NCBI GenBank assembly: GCA_002162685.1
Contig: MAAQ01000012.1
Coordinates: forward strand, 248,001 to 312,000
DNA length: 64,000 nt
DNA from: Flavobacteriales bacterium 33_180_T64
Lineage (GTDB): Bacteria > Bacteroidota > Bacteroidia > Flavobacteriales > Flavobacteriaceae
Reading direction: 5' to 3'
Position numbers and translations under genes: made by a program. The notes under the pieces are model-generated. The model made no database searches. It saw only the letters and a list, made by a program, of their open reading frames with translations, and had not been told where the DNA came from. Below, piece after piece: positions 1 to 8,968 of this stretch (the first letter of the stretch is position 1; each line of letters begins with the position of its first letter).

Positions 1-189
1 ATTCTAAATGAATGCGGCATTATTGAAATTAACAAGAAAGGCAGAGCGCGTTATTGCATGATTCAGCCTCAAAACCTATTACCCGCGTTTTTGTGGATTG
101 AGCAATATAAAAAGCTATGGGAAGACAAAATAGATTCATTCGAGAATTACTTAACAAAATTACAATCAAAAAACGAACATAATGGATAA
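1..189 (+). CDS. ArsR-family transcriptional regulator, C-terminal fragment
   Basis: Only the last 62 codons are in the window; the gene begins upstream. The visible part reads as the end of an ArsR-type winged helix (wing hairpin GIIEINKKGRARY, then MIQPQNLLPAFLWIEQYKKLWEDKIDSFENYL), which matches the usual C-terminal tail of ArsR regulators paired with AHSA1 proteins. Its stop codon overlaps the start of the next gene by 8 nt, so the two are probably translationally coupled. In this family the regulator usually represses its own operon; the operator would lie outside the window. Confidence 0.8.
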   Translation: MLNECGIIEINKKGRARYCMIQPQNLLPAFLWIEQYKKLWEDKIDSFENYLTKLQSKNEHNG

Positions 190-646
190 TACAAACAGAA
201 CAGTTACCATAAAACGGACTTTTAACGCTCCTATTGAATTAGTATGGAACGCATGGACCACACCTGAACATATTGCACAATGGTGGAGCCCTAAAGGTAT
301 GACAACAAAAATAGTGGAACACACTTTTGAAATAGGTGGCAAATGGAAGTATGCCATGCCAATGCCTGATGGAAATGAATTTATTGCAGAAGGAGTTTAC
401 ACTAAAATAGTTGAGCTAGAAAAAATTTATTCTTCTGCCAATTTTAGACCTATGACTGAAGGTGTAGAGATTCAATCTATTTTCAAAAAAAATGGCAATA
501 AAACTGATTTTACATTTCATGTTATACACCCAACAGAGGCTTATAAAATTCAACAAGAAAAAATGGGGATATTAAATGGCTGGGGTTCTGTTTTCACTAG
601 ACTAGATGAATTTTTAAACAATAAATTAAAAACAACACGAGTATGA
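182..646 (+). CDS. SRPBCC / AHSA1-domain protein
   Basis: 154 residues covering one START-like (Bet v1 fold) AHSA1 domain. The N-terminal strand and helix VTIKRTFNAPIELVWNAWTTPEHIAQWW and the following SPKGMT turn are the family signature. It is cytoplasmic with no signal peptide. Such proteins bind hydrophobic ligands; the ligand here is unknown. It overlaps the ArsR gene by 8 nt and the next gene by 4 nt (ATGA), so the three form one tight operon. ArsR plus AHSA1 is a frequent pairing in Bacteroidota and Firmicutes. Confidence 0.85.
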   Translation: MDNTNRTVTIKRTFNAPIELVWNAWTTPEHIAQWWSPKGMTTKIVEHTFEIGGKWKYAMPMPDGNEFIAEGVYTKIVELEKIYSSANFRPMTEGVEIQSIFKKNGNKTDFTFHVIHPTEAYKIQQEKMGILNGWGSVFTRLDEFLNNKLKTTRV

Positions 647-882
647 AAACAATGACTTGCAAACAATTAGGTGGCGCCTGTAACAAAGAGTTTCACGCCA
701 ATACATTTGAAGAAATTGCAGAGCTAAGCAAAAAACACGGCATGGAAATGTTTCATAAAAACGATGAACTACATTTAAAAGCAATGAGTAACATGCAAGA
801 GCTAATGAATTCACCCGAAGCTATGAAAACTTGGTTTGATAATAAAAGAAAAGAATTCGAAGACCTCACAGCGAGCAATTAA
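643..882 (+). CDS. DUF1059-like small protein
   Basis: 79 residues, soluble. It begins with a TCKQLGGACNKEFHANTFEEI segment, resembling small DUF1059-type proteins that carry paired cysteines near the N terminus (C6 and C13 here), followed by a charged helical region. It overlaps the AHSA1 stop codon by 4 nt and ends the operon just before a strong terminator hairpin. Function is unknown; the cysteines could bind a metal or be redox active, which is inference. Confidence 0.7.
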   Translation: MKTMTCKQLGGACNKEFHANTFEEIAELSKKHGMEMFHKNDELHLKAMSNMQELMNSPEAMKTWFDNKRKEFEDLTASN

Positions 883-904
883 TTCATATGAACTTGCGCT
901 AAAA

Positions 905-945
905 ATAAAAAGCACAATCTTTAAAGATTGTGCTTTTTATTTTAT
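905..945. terminator. Bidirectional intrinsic terminator
   Basis: A near-perfect palindrome (arms 905-922 and 923-940) with core AGCACAATCT / AGATTGTGCT is flanked by A-rich and T-rich tracts on both sides. It lies between the convergent DUF1059-like gene and the E2 gene and can serve both. Confidence 0.85.
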
Positions 946-959
946 AATTTATTTGCTTT

Positions 960-2294
960 TTAGATCTCTCTATCAGAATCCCAAGCCTCTAAATAATCTT
1001 TAACTGCTTTTACAAATTGACCGCCTAATGCACCATTTACAACTCTATGGTCATAAGAGTGAGACAGGAACATTCTGTAACGAATACCAATAAAATCACC
1101 ATCTGGTGTTTCTACAACAGCAGGCACTTTTCTAATAGCACCAAGCGCTAAAATCCCAACTTGTGGCTGGTTAATAATAGGCGTTCCCATAATACTACCA
1201 AAAGTACCAACGTTTGTCACGGTATACGTACCTCCTGAAATATCATCTGGTTTCAATTTATTATCTCTTGCACGGCCTGCTAAATCATTTACTTTTTTAG
1301 TCATGCCAACTAAATTCAATTGGTCTGCATCTTTAATGACAGGCACGATCAAATTACCATTTGGTAAGGCAGCTGCCATACCTAAATTGATATGTTTTTT
1401 CTTAATAATTGTATCGCCTTGTAATGAAATATTCATCATTGGAAAATCACGTAACGCTTTAGCTACTGCTTCCATAAAAATTGGCGTAAAGGTTAAGTTT
1501 TCTCCTTCACGCTTTTTGAAATCGTCTTTAACTTTCTTTCTCCAGTTCCATATGTTAGTTACATCGGCTTCAATAAAACTTTGTACATGAGCTGATGTTT
1601 GTACAGACTCAACCATATGATGCGCAATTAATTTGCCCATTCTTGTCATTTCCATAATTTCATCACCTCCACTTACTACAACAGGAGTTGAAACAGTCTT
1701 TTTGGCTGCTCCATTAGACTGGACAACAGCAACTTTTGGAGTTTCTTTCGCTTCTACTTTTACTTGCTTTGGTTGTGAACTTCTGGTCTCTAAGTAAGCT
1801 AAAATATCATTTTTAGTAACACGTCCATCTTTTCCTGAACCAGGCATTGTATCTAATTCCTCTTGAGAAACGCCTTCTTTCTTAGCTATATTTCGTACTA
1901 ATGGAGAGTAAAAACGATCTCCAGAACTCACTATTGATGTAGCAGATTCTTGAGCAACAACAACTGTTTTTTCTACTTGAGCAACCGCTTCAGATGTGGC
2001 CTCTTGCTTCACTGGCTCTGCCTTTGAAGCTTCTGTCAAACTAGCACTATCACCACTAATCTCAATAATAGCAATAGTTTCACCCACTTGAACAACATCA
2101 TCTACGTCAAATAGTTTTTCCACTAAAACACCATCTACTTCACTTGGCACTTCACTATCCACCTTATCTGTTGCAATTTCAAAAACTGCTTCATCAGCTT
2201 CAATAGTATCACCAACATCTTTTAACCATGATGTTATTGTTGCTTCAGCAACACTTTCTCCCATTTTAGGAAGTTTTAGTTCAAATTTTGCCAT
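960..2294 (-). CDS. 2-oxo acid dehydrogenase complex E2 (dihydrolipoamide acyltransferase)
   Basis: 444 residues. One lipoyl domain at residues 1-80 with the lipoylated lysine in ATDKVDSEVPS (K44), a linker, a peripheral-subunit-binding domain at about 122-170 (FYSPLVRNIAKKEGVSQEEL), and a catalytic acyltransferase domain from about 215 ending in the active-site motif DHRVVNG (H416). It transfers acyl groups from lipoate to CoA. The single lipoyl domain and TDKVDSEV motif fit branched-chain or 2-oxoglutarate-type E2 better than pyruvate E2; the separate two-lipoyl E2 at 32756-34354 is the clear pyruvate enzyme. No E1 gene is adjacent, so the exact substrate is unresolved. The active-site motif has N where D is more usual (DHRVVDG), a tolerated variation. 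Confidence 0.9.
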   Translation of the reverse strand: MAKFELKLPKMGESVAEATITSWLKDVGDTIEADEAVFEIATDKVDSEVPSEVDGVLVEKLFDVDDVVQVGETIAIIEISGDSASLTEASKAEPVKQEATSEAVAQVEKTVVVAQESATSIVSSGDRFYSPLVRNIAKKEGVSQEELDTMPGSGKDGRVTKNDILAYLETRSSQPKQVKVEAKETPKVAVVQSNGAAKKTVSTPVVVSGGDEIMEMTRMGKLIAHHMVESVQTSAHVQSFIEADVTNIWNWRKKVKDDFKKREGENLTFTPIFMEAVAKALRDFPMMNISLQGDTIIKKKHINLGMAAALPNGNLIVPVIKDADQLNLVGMTKKVNDLAGRARDNKLKPDDISGGTYTVTNVGTFGSIMGTPIINQPQVGILALGAIRKVPAVVETPDGDFIGIRYRMFLSHSYDHRVVNGALGGQFVKAVKDYLEAWDSDREI

Positions 2295-2374
2295 ATCTGT
2301 AATCTAGCGTCAATAATTTGTTTGTTAATTGCAAAATTAATGAAAAATCAACACAATTACTGAGATTATTTCAA

Positions 2375-3481
2375 TTAATTATTAGCAAAAGTTATAACTT
2401 CTCCTCTACTTTTAGAGCTGTTACTTCCGATGATAAAGTTAGAATTTTTTGGCAGAATTTTAAATGTCGCCGAACAATTTTTAGGTGTATTGGATAGGAT
2501 TTCGATGATTGACATAAAACTCAGGTAGTTATTATCTAAAATGTATTCGATATCATTCTCGTAAATTTCAATTTGAGACATCAACTTCACATCACTTTCG
2601 AGAGCCTGTTGCAATAATTTATTCACTTCCGAAGACACGAAGACATACCTCTTAATCGATTTATTAACTTTTTTTGGTGACCTTTGAAATAATGGCCCAA
2701 GTTTAATACCACACCAAACTAATGTATCAAAAAACACATTTGATTTAAAGTGCTTACTATAAAAAATCTGCATGGCTCCGTAGAAACGTTTTGCATAGGT
2801 TTTATCTTTTAAAGTACTTTCTCCCTTATAATGTATAACAGACGTACTCCCATGATACATATTATGACAACCTGTTTGAAGTACTTTGTATGACAAATCT
2901 ATATCTTCACCATACATAAAATAATCCTCATCAAAACCTTTTACTTCATTATAAATTTCTCTCTGTATTAGCATAAATGCACCTACAAAAATGGATGCTC
3001 TAGCAGTTCCTTTTTCATCTAAATTAGAGACGTAGTATGATCTTGACAATCCTAATATCTTTTTAATAGCAATTAAAGGTGTTGGAATATTTCTTTTACT
3101 TTCTGGTAGAAACCCTCCTTGACCGTCTATAAGCCTGCAAGATAAAATCCCCAATTTATCTTTTAATTCTGAAAAGTTTAAAAGGATTTCAAATGTATCT
3201 TCAGCAACGACTGTATCTGGGTTTAAAATACAAACATAATCCCCTTTAGCTTGAGCAACACCAATATTATTTCCTTTAGAAAATCCAAAATTATCTTTAT
3301 TCTCAATTAATTTCACCTTCGGGAAAAGTGCCTTTACCATATCACAACTTTTGTCAACAGATTGATTGTCAACAACTATAATTTCAGCATCTAAATTCAC
3401 TAATGCAGCTTCTACACTTTTGAGGCATAGCTCTAAAAAGTGGCGCACATTATAATTTAATATGATGACTGAAAGTTTCAT
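2375..3481 (-). CDS. Glycosyltransferase family 2 protein
   Basis: 368 residues. The N terminus MKLSVIILNYNVRHFLELCLKSV, then VDNQS, NFGFSKGNNIG and ILNPDTVV (the DxD-equivalent), and later YFMYGEDIDLSYKV, are typical of GT2 rhamnosyltransferase-like enzymes that move sugars from nucleotide donors onto cell-surface glycans. The catalytic domain fills about residues 1-250; the last 110 residues are not recognised. No membrane segment is evident. It stands alone between recR and the E2 gene, so the glycan is unknown. Confidence 0.88.
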   Translation of the reverse strand: MKLSVIILNYNVRHFLELCLKSVEAALVNLDAEIIVVDNQSVDKSCDMVKALFPKVKLIENKDNFGFSKGNNIGVAQAKGDYVCILNPDTVVAEDTFEILLNFSELKDKLGILSCRLIDGQGGFLPESKRNIPTPLIAIKKILGLSRSYYVSNLDEKGTARASIFVGAFMLIQREIYNEVKGFDEDYFMYGEDIDLSYKVLQTGCHNMYHGSTSVIHYKGESTLKDKTYAKRFYGAMQIFYSKHFKSNVFFDTLVWCGIKLGPLFQRSPKKVNKSIKRYVFVSSEVNKLLQQALESDVKLMSQIEIYENDIEYILDNNYLSFMSIIEILSNTPKNCSATFKILPKNSNFIIGSNSSKSRGEVITFANN

Positions 3482-3578
3482 GTGATTAATTAAGTTGTTT
3501 TAGAAATGCCACATGTAATTTGCATAAGTATTGAATAATAAAAGAAAAAAAATCTATTTTACTCATTTCAAGTCGGAT

Positions 3579-4196
3579 CTAAGATTTTAAAGATGCTTCA
3601 AATGGAATTCTATTAATAATACTACGACCAAGTGTAACCTCGTCTGTATATTCAAGTTCATTGCCTACAGAAATCCCTCTAGCAATTGTAGATGTTTTAA
3701 CATCATAATCTTGAATTTGTTTATAGATATAGAAATTAGTTGTATCACCTTCCATAGTAGATCCCAAGGCAAAAATAAGCTCTTTAACCGTTCCTTGTTT
3801 TATTTTTTCGACTAGAGACTGAATATTTAACTCATTTGGACCTATGCCATCCATAGGTGAAATTTTCCCACCTAGAACATGATATAACCCTCTAAAAGAA
3901 CTTGTATTTTCTATAGCCATCACATCTCTAACATCTTCTACCACACATACAACATCTTCTATACGATTTGGGTTTGCGCAAATTTCACAAACATCTATAT
4001 CGCTAATATTATGACAACTTTTACAGAATTTTATTTCGGTACGCATTGCACTTAATGCACTAGTAAAATCAAGCGTATGTTCTTTAGGTTGACGCAAAAG
4101 ATGCAATACCAAACGTAATGCTGTACGCTTACCTACACCTGGTAATTGTGACATTTCGTTAACTGCGTTTTCTAATAGTTTAGATGAAAATTCCAT
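3579..4196 (-). CDS. recR: Recombination mediator protein RecR
   Basis: 205 residues from the ATG at 4196, giving [20 protein letters not shown]; the open frame extends 19 codons further upstream but those residues do not fit the family. Order: helix-hairpin-helix ([17 protein letters not shown]), a four-cysteine zinc finger (CKSC and CEIC), then the Toprim domain ([29 protein letters not shown]) and the C-terminal [22 protein letters not shown]. RecR acts with RecO (and RecF) to load RecA on gapped DNA. Length matches the family. Confidence 0.96.
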   Translation of the reverse strand: MEFSSKLLENAVNEMSQLPGVGKRTALRLVLHLLRQPKEHTLDFTSALSAMRTEIKFCKSCHNISDIDVCEICANPNRIEDVVCVVEDVRDVMAIENTSSFRGLYHVLGGKISPMDGIGPNELNIQSLVEKIKQGTVKELIFALGSTMEGDTTNFYIYKQIQDYDVKTSTIARGISVGNELEYTDEVTLGRSIINRIPFEASLKS

Positions 4197-4309
4197 TGTT
4201 GCGAATTTACAATTTGTGTATTGATTAAAGGAGTCATTATACAAAAAAACCACTACACTTCGATAAGTTAAAGAACCGAAGGAGTGGTATTTTTTATCTT
4301 TTTAATTAT

Positions 4310-6802
4310 TTATTCAATAACCATTTTTTTAGTAACAGATCCTTTTGTGTTATTTATTTTAACAAAGTAAAACCCAGAAGCATAATTAGAAACGTCTATA
4401 GTTGTAGGTTCTGATATTGTTCTATTTTTTGCAAAAAACATCAATTTACCTAAAGCATCATATATTCTAATAGATACATTCTCACTTCTATTCCAACTTA
4501 AGCTAACAGTATCTGAAGCAGGATTAGGATAAATTTTAAAAGATTCTAAATCAAATTCATTTACGCTTAGTGTAGCATCAAACACATCTGAAGTCCATAA
4601 CCCACGACCATAAGTCGCTGCATAAACTTTATCATTAGCTACATTAACTTCTAATTCACTAATAATTACATTTGGTAAACCATTACTAAAAGGTTGCCAT
4701 TCTGAATAGGTGTTATCTATATAATAAACACCATAATTCATTCCTAAGTACAAACCATCTTCTCCGTTATCATGCCACACTAAAGCCTGAGCACTAAAAT
4801 TTGGTAAGTTGAACTTATATGATACCCATGAATTTCCCCCATCATCAGAAACATACACCTTTTGACTCCCCGTTGTAGCAATTGCTACCTTATTTGGATT
4901 TGAAGGATGTATTGCAATAGAATTTATTGAACCAGAAAACCCATTAAGCTGATTCCAAGTTGGGATCACACTTACAAAGCTATTGCTAAACAAGCTAGAA
5001 CCTCTAGAAGCATATTGATAATTACTGTTAGTAGGAGCAATTTTTAAATGATCTAAATTTCCTCCAAAATTTTGTGAAACTGTTGTCCATGTACTTCCGC
5101 TATCGACCGATTTATATACCTGATTATATCCTGCATATATTGTATTAGGAATAATAGGATCTTGTTCAAATGGTGTAATCCAATTCCCTGTATTTGGTGT
5201 TGTAATACCTGTTAAACTCTGACCTCCATCAACAGAGCGATAAAGTGATCCTGATTGAGACGTCCCATATAAAATATTACTATCATTTTTATCTACAAAA
5301 GACTCCATTCCATCTGCGCCAATCCAATCTACCCAATTTCCATTAGCATCCATAACTGACGATCCATTATCTTGTGCGCCTCCAGATACAATTACAGGAT
5401 CTGTTTGACTAATACCTATTTTATAGAATTGTCTAATACCCATCCCTGCTGTTAAATCTTTATAATAACCACTATTTAAAACCGTTGGGTTTTCTGCAAC
5501 ATAAAGACCGCCATCTGTACCAACATACAATTTATCATTAACAAACTTTAAAAGATCTACATCTGCATGACAATACCCAATATTTTGGCCACTTGCATTT
5601 CCTGGAGTCCATTGAGAAGTAATATTAAAACTAAGTCCACCATCAGTTGATCTCCAAGTATTAACACCAGCAATATGCACATCTGAAGCATCATTAGGGT
5701 TTACAGCAATATCCATATCTCTAGGCGCTTGCCCAGAATTAGCATCTCCTGGATCTTCTGAATTTGAACTATAACCAAAATAATTTTTCCCTGTATGATT
5801 TAATTGTGTAAATGGAGAAAAATCAACAGATTTATATAGCGCACCAAAAGCACCACCAGAGGCTTCTAAAACATAAATAACACCAGGGTTATTTGGAGAT
5901 ACTCCAATCATTTTTGGCCCTCCACCAAATCCTCCTGTTGGAACAAAATTTGCACCACCATCAACAGACACGAAAAACGACGTCCCCGATGCATAAACAA
6001 TATTCGTATCACCAGGTTTAAATTCAATATCATAACCAGTTGTTGCACTAGCATTAATTATAGTCCAATTAACACCTGCATTTGTAGATTTATAAATACC
6101 TCCTCCTTGAACAGAGCAGTACATTTTATCTGTATTTGTAGGGTCAATCAAAATTTTATTTACATTACCGCTTCCTGTATCTGCAAGAAGGTTCCATGTT
6201 GCTCCACTATCTATAGATTTAAAAATAGTTCCACTGCTAGAACCCCAATAATATGTTGTATTAACAATAGGATCGATTGTTAATGCAGAAACATTTAAGT
6301 TAGACAAATCATCTGTTAAAACAGCCCAAGTTAATCCGCCATCAACAGATTTCCATACTCCTCCTGTATCAGCACCTGCAATTATATGCATTGGATTTGC
6401 CGCTTCAACATCAACAGATGTTATACGACCTACACCAGGATTCCAACCACTTGTAGCATTCCATGATAAAGGCCCTAATTGTTCCCACGTTCCAACAGTT
6501 GTTCTTGCAGAATCGAAATTTTGATTAAGGTAACTATTAAAATTTTCAAGTTCATTAAAATAAAACTCAGGCGATTTTAGCATCCCATTTTCATCCATAT
6601 TTCTTAAAGCTTGGTATTCCCATCTCTTGTATGGTTTATACCCTTTTCCTCGTTCGGTGCCAACTATATCAAAATGAGATTGAGCAGCAGTTTGAATTTC
6701 AGCAACAGTAAATGTGCCTTGAGATATCATTTGTACATAATCTTGTGCCCAAGTTGTACATACAGATAATAAGAATGTAATTAGTAGATAATAATTTTTC
6801 AT
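4310..6802 (-). CDS. Secreted beta-propeller (sialidase/BNR-like) protein with T9SS type A sorting domain
   Basis: 830 residues. A signal peptide (MKNYYLLITFLLSVCTTWAQ) is followed by many Asp-box/BNR-like blades such as VWKSVDGGLTWAVL, IFKSIDSGATWNLL, IYKSTNAGVNWTII, LYRSVDGGQS, VYKSVDSGSTWTTV and VYVSDDGGNSWVS, consistent with one or two propellers of the Ycf48/VPS10 type. The last 80 residues are a type IX sorting domain (FKIYPNPASDTVSLSW ... VKINNTKGSVTKKMVIE). The protein should be exported by Sec, then moved through T9SS and cleaved or anchored by PorU, which is encoded in this window at 37295. Substrate or binding partner is unknown. Confidence 0.9.
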   Translation of the reverse strand: MKNYYLLITFLLSVCTTWAQDYVQMISQGTFTVAEIQTAAQSHFDIVGTERGKGYKPYKRWEYQALRNMDENGMLKSPEFYFNELENFNSYLNQNFDSARTTVGTWEQLGPLSWNATSGWNPGVGRITSVDVEAANPMHIIAGADTGGVWKSVDGGLTWAVLTDDLSNLNVSALTIDPIVNTTYYWGSSSGTIFKSIDSGATWNLLADTGSGNVNKILIDPTNTDKMYCSVQGGGIYKSTNAGVNWTIINASATTGYDIEFKPGDTNIVYASGTSFFVSVDGGANFVPTGGFGGGPKMIGVSPNNPGVIYVLEASGGAFGALYKSVDFSPFTQLNHTGKNYFGYSSNSEDPGDANSGQAPRDMDIAVNPNDASDVHIAGVNTWRSTDGGLSFNITSQWTPGNASGQNIGYCHADVDLLKFVNDKLYVGTDGGLYVAENPTVLNSGYYKDLTAGMGIRQFYKIGISQTDPVIVSGGAQDNGSSVMDANGNWVDWIGADGMESFVDKNDSNILYGTSQSGSLYRSVDGGQSLTGITTPNTGNWITPFEQDPIIPNTIYAGYNQVYKSVDSGSTWTTVSQNFGGNLDHLKIAPTNSNYQYASRGSSLFSNSFVSVIPTWNQLNGFSGSINSIAIHPSNPNKVAIATTGSQKVYVSDDGGNSWVSYKFNLPNFSAQALVWHDNGEDGLYLGMNYGVYYIDNTYSEWQPFSNGLPNVIISELEVNVANDKVYAATYGRGLWTSDVFDATLSVNEFDLESFKIYPNPASDTVSLSWNRSENVSIRIYDALGKLMFFAKNRTISEPTTIDVSNYASGFYFVKINNTKGSVTKKMVIE

Positions 6803-6959
6803 TTTCCTAATGGTTAGTTATATTAAATGATTTTGATAAAAAATATTGTAAATCTGTAATGACAGAAAAACAAATCTTTATTATAAATTACTTAATATTG
6901 TTTACAATTTTTCAGCTAAAATAAGATTTTTCAATTAAAACTCTGTTAAAACAACAATC

Positions 6960-8441
6960 ATGTCGACAAACGCTATCATTTTACTTATTCTAGCCTATTT
7001 TGGAGTCTTAATCTTAATTTCTTACTTCACTGGAAAAGAAGATTCAAATGAAGCTTTTTTTAAAGCTAACAAATCTGCTCCATGGTATTTAGTTGCTTTT
7101 GGTATGATAGGAGCATCCTTATCTGGAGTGACATTTATATCGGTCCCTGGAGCTGTTGAAACTAAACAATTTGGATATTTTCAAGTCGTTATAGGTTACT
7201 TTTTTGGCTACCTTATTATCGCATATGTATTGCTGCCATTGTATTACAAAATGAATCTTACTTCAATTTACACCTATTTAAAGGAACGGTTTGGAAATAC
7301 AAGTTACAAAACAGGTTCAATAGCATTTCTAATTTCGAGAACTGTTGGTGCGGCTTTTAGGTTATTTTTAGTAGCAAAAGTGCTTCAATTACTCATTTTT
7401 GACCAAATTTTAATCTTTAATCAATATACAATACCATTTCCAATTACAGTAATCATCACTATAGCTCTTATTTGGCTATACACGTTTAGAGGTGGTATAA
7501 AAACTATTATTTTCACTGATACGCTTCAAACACTTTTTATGTTAGTTTCTGTAGTTGTTACTATTTCATTTTTAGCAACTGCTTTAGACTTAACCAGTAT
7601 ATCCGATATATATAATAATGTAAAGGACAGCACATTAAGCAAAGTGTTCTTTTTTGATGATGTTAATGATGCGCAATATTTTATTAAAAGCTTTTTGGCT
7701 GGTGTTTTTATAACAATTACTATGACTGGTTTAGACCAGGACATGATGCAAAAAAACTTAACCTGTAAAAATCTAAAAGATGCTCAAAAAAACATGGTTA
7801 GTTTTAGTATAATTCTCGTTTTTGTAAACATTCTTTTCTTAGCTCTAGGAGTTCTACTCACCCAATACGCTCAACAGCATGGGATTACTGCGAAAAAAGA
7901 CGATTTATTCCCTACTATTGCCATGCTTCCTGAAATAGGTGTAGTGACATCTGCCTTCTTTTCCCTAGGCTTAATTGCTGCAGCATATTCAAGTGCAGAT
8001 AGCGCTCTAACCTCATTAACGACTTCTTTTTGTATTGATATTATTGAATTAGACAAAAAGCCAAAAGAAAATCAAAAGCGTGTTCGAAAACAAATACATG
8101 TTCTATTCAGTGGTATTTTAGTCATTGTTATTATTCTATTTGATTTGCTATTTAAAGACGTCTCTGTAATCTGGGAATTATTTAAAGCTGCAGGATATAC
8201 CTATGGACCATTATTAGGACTATTTGCTTTTGGAATATTAACAAAAAAACATCTCAAAGACAGCTATGTGTGGATAATTGCTATCGCAGCTCCAATACTA
8301 TCTTACTTTATAAATATGTATTCAGTAGATTTACTAAACGGTTATCAAATTGGGTTTGAAATTCTAATTGTAAATGGTATACTTACCTTTTTAGGGTTAT
8401 TATTTATTTCTAAGACTTCTAAGACTTCTAAGATTGATTAA
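6960..8441 (+). CDS. Sodium:solute symporter (SSS family)
   Basis: 493 residues with about 13 hydrophobic segments starting at residue 5. Sequence blocks such as [17 protein letters not shown] and [31 protein letters not shown] are characteristic of the SSS (TC 2.A.21) family; the second corresponds to the segment lining the sodium site. It imports an organic solute with sodium across the inner membrane; the solute cannot be read from sequence. It ends with a short near-repeat of KTSKTSK codons, and its stop overlaps the convergent CoA-binding gene by 4 nt. Confidence 0.93.
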   Translation: MSTNAIILLILAYFGVLILISYFTGKEDSNEAFFKANKSAPWYLVAFGMIGASLSGVTFISVPGAVETKQFGYFQVVIGYFFGYLIIAYVLLPLYYKMNLTSIYTYLKERFGNTSYKTGSIAFLISRTVGAAFRLFLVAKVLQLLIFDQILIFNQYTIPFPITVIITIALIWLYTFRGGIKTIIFTDTLQTLFMLVSVVVTISFLATALDLTSISDIYNNVKDSTLSKVFFFDDVNDAQYFIKSFLAGVFITITMTGLDQDMMQKNLTCKNLKDAQKNMVSFSIILVFVNILFLALGVLLTQYAQQHGITAKKDDLFPTIAMLPEIGVVTSAFFSLGLIAAAYSSADSALTSLTTSFCIDIIELDKKPKENQKRVRKQIHVLFSGILVIVIILFDLLFKDVSVIWELFKAAGYTYGPLLGLFAFGILTKKHLKDSYVWIIAIAAPILSYFINMYSVDLLNGYQIGFEILIVNGILTFLGLLFISKTSKTSKID

Positions 8442-8800
8442 TATTGATTGGTACTTAATAACACAAGCGTACAAGCCTCTTCAAAATAAATACCGTTTTG
8501 TTTCAATATATTTTGAAATTCAGAATTTTCTGTTCCAGGATTAAAAATAACACGTTCAGGGTCTAGTGAAAGGATATAATCATAAAATGCTTTCTGTCGC
8601 TCAGGGTTTAGATATAATGTTACTGAATGTATCTTTTTATGAGGCATCAAATTTGCATCAATAGTAACACCTTCAACGACTCCTGTTCTTAATCCAAAAG
8701 CAACAACTTCGTGATTTGAATTCACTAACCTTTTGATTGCAATATTAGAATAACGCTGTGGTTTCAAAGAAGCTCCTAACACTAAAGTCTTTTTATTCAT
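8438..8800 (-). CDS. CoA-binding domain protein
   Basis: 120 residues, a single Rossmann-like CoA_binding_2 domain. [19 protein letters not shown] is the nucleotide-binding start, and the C-terminal [14 protein letters not shown] matches this family closely. These small cytoplasmic proteins resemble the N-terminal domain of succinyl-CoA synthetase alpha; their physiological role is not established. The 3' ends of this gene and the symporter gene overlap. Confidence 0.88.
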   Translation of the reverse strand: MNKKTLVLGASLKPQRYSNIAIKRLVNSNHEVVAFGLRTGVVEGVTIDANLMPHKKIHSVTLYLNPERQKAFYDYILSLDPERVIFNPGTENSEFQNILKQNGIYFEEACTLVLLSTNQY

Positions 8801-8968
8801 GTCAAAATATTTATTGTAAAAATAGCACTACCCTTATTACACATAACCTCAGAAATGTTAAAAAGATGTTAAGTTGTGTTAAAAAGAGTAACACAATACA
8901 AAAGTGTTCGTCTATGCTATAACAACCTAGTTGTATTAAAAAACTAAATCAATCAAAAACAATCAAAA

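Noticed and set aside
8375-8441. Short tandem repeat of AAGACTTCT near the symporter gene's 3' end
   Set aside because: Three short in-frame copies coding KTSKTSK at a free C terminus; ordinary slippage with no sign of regulation.
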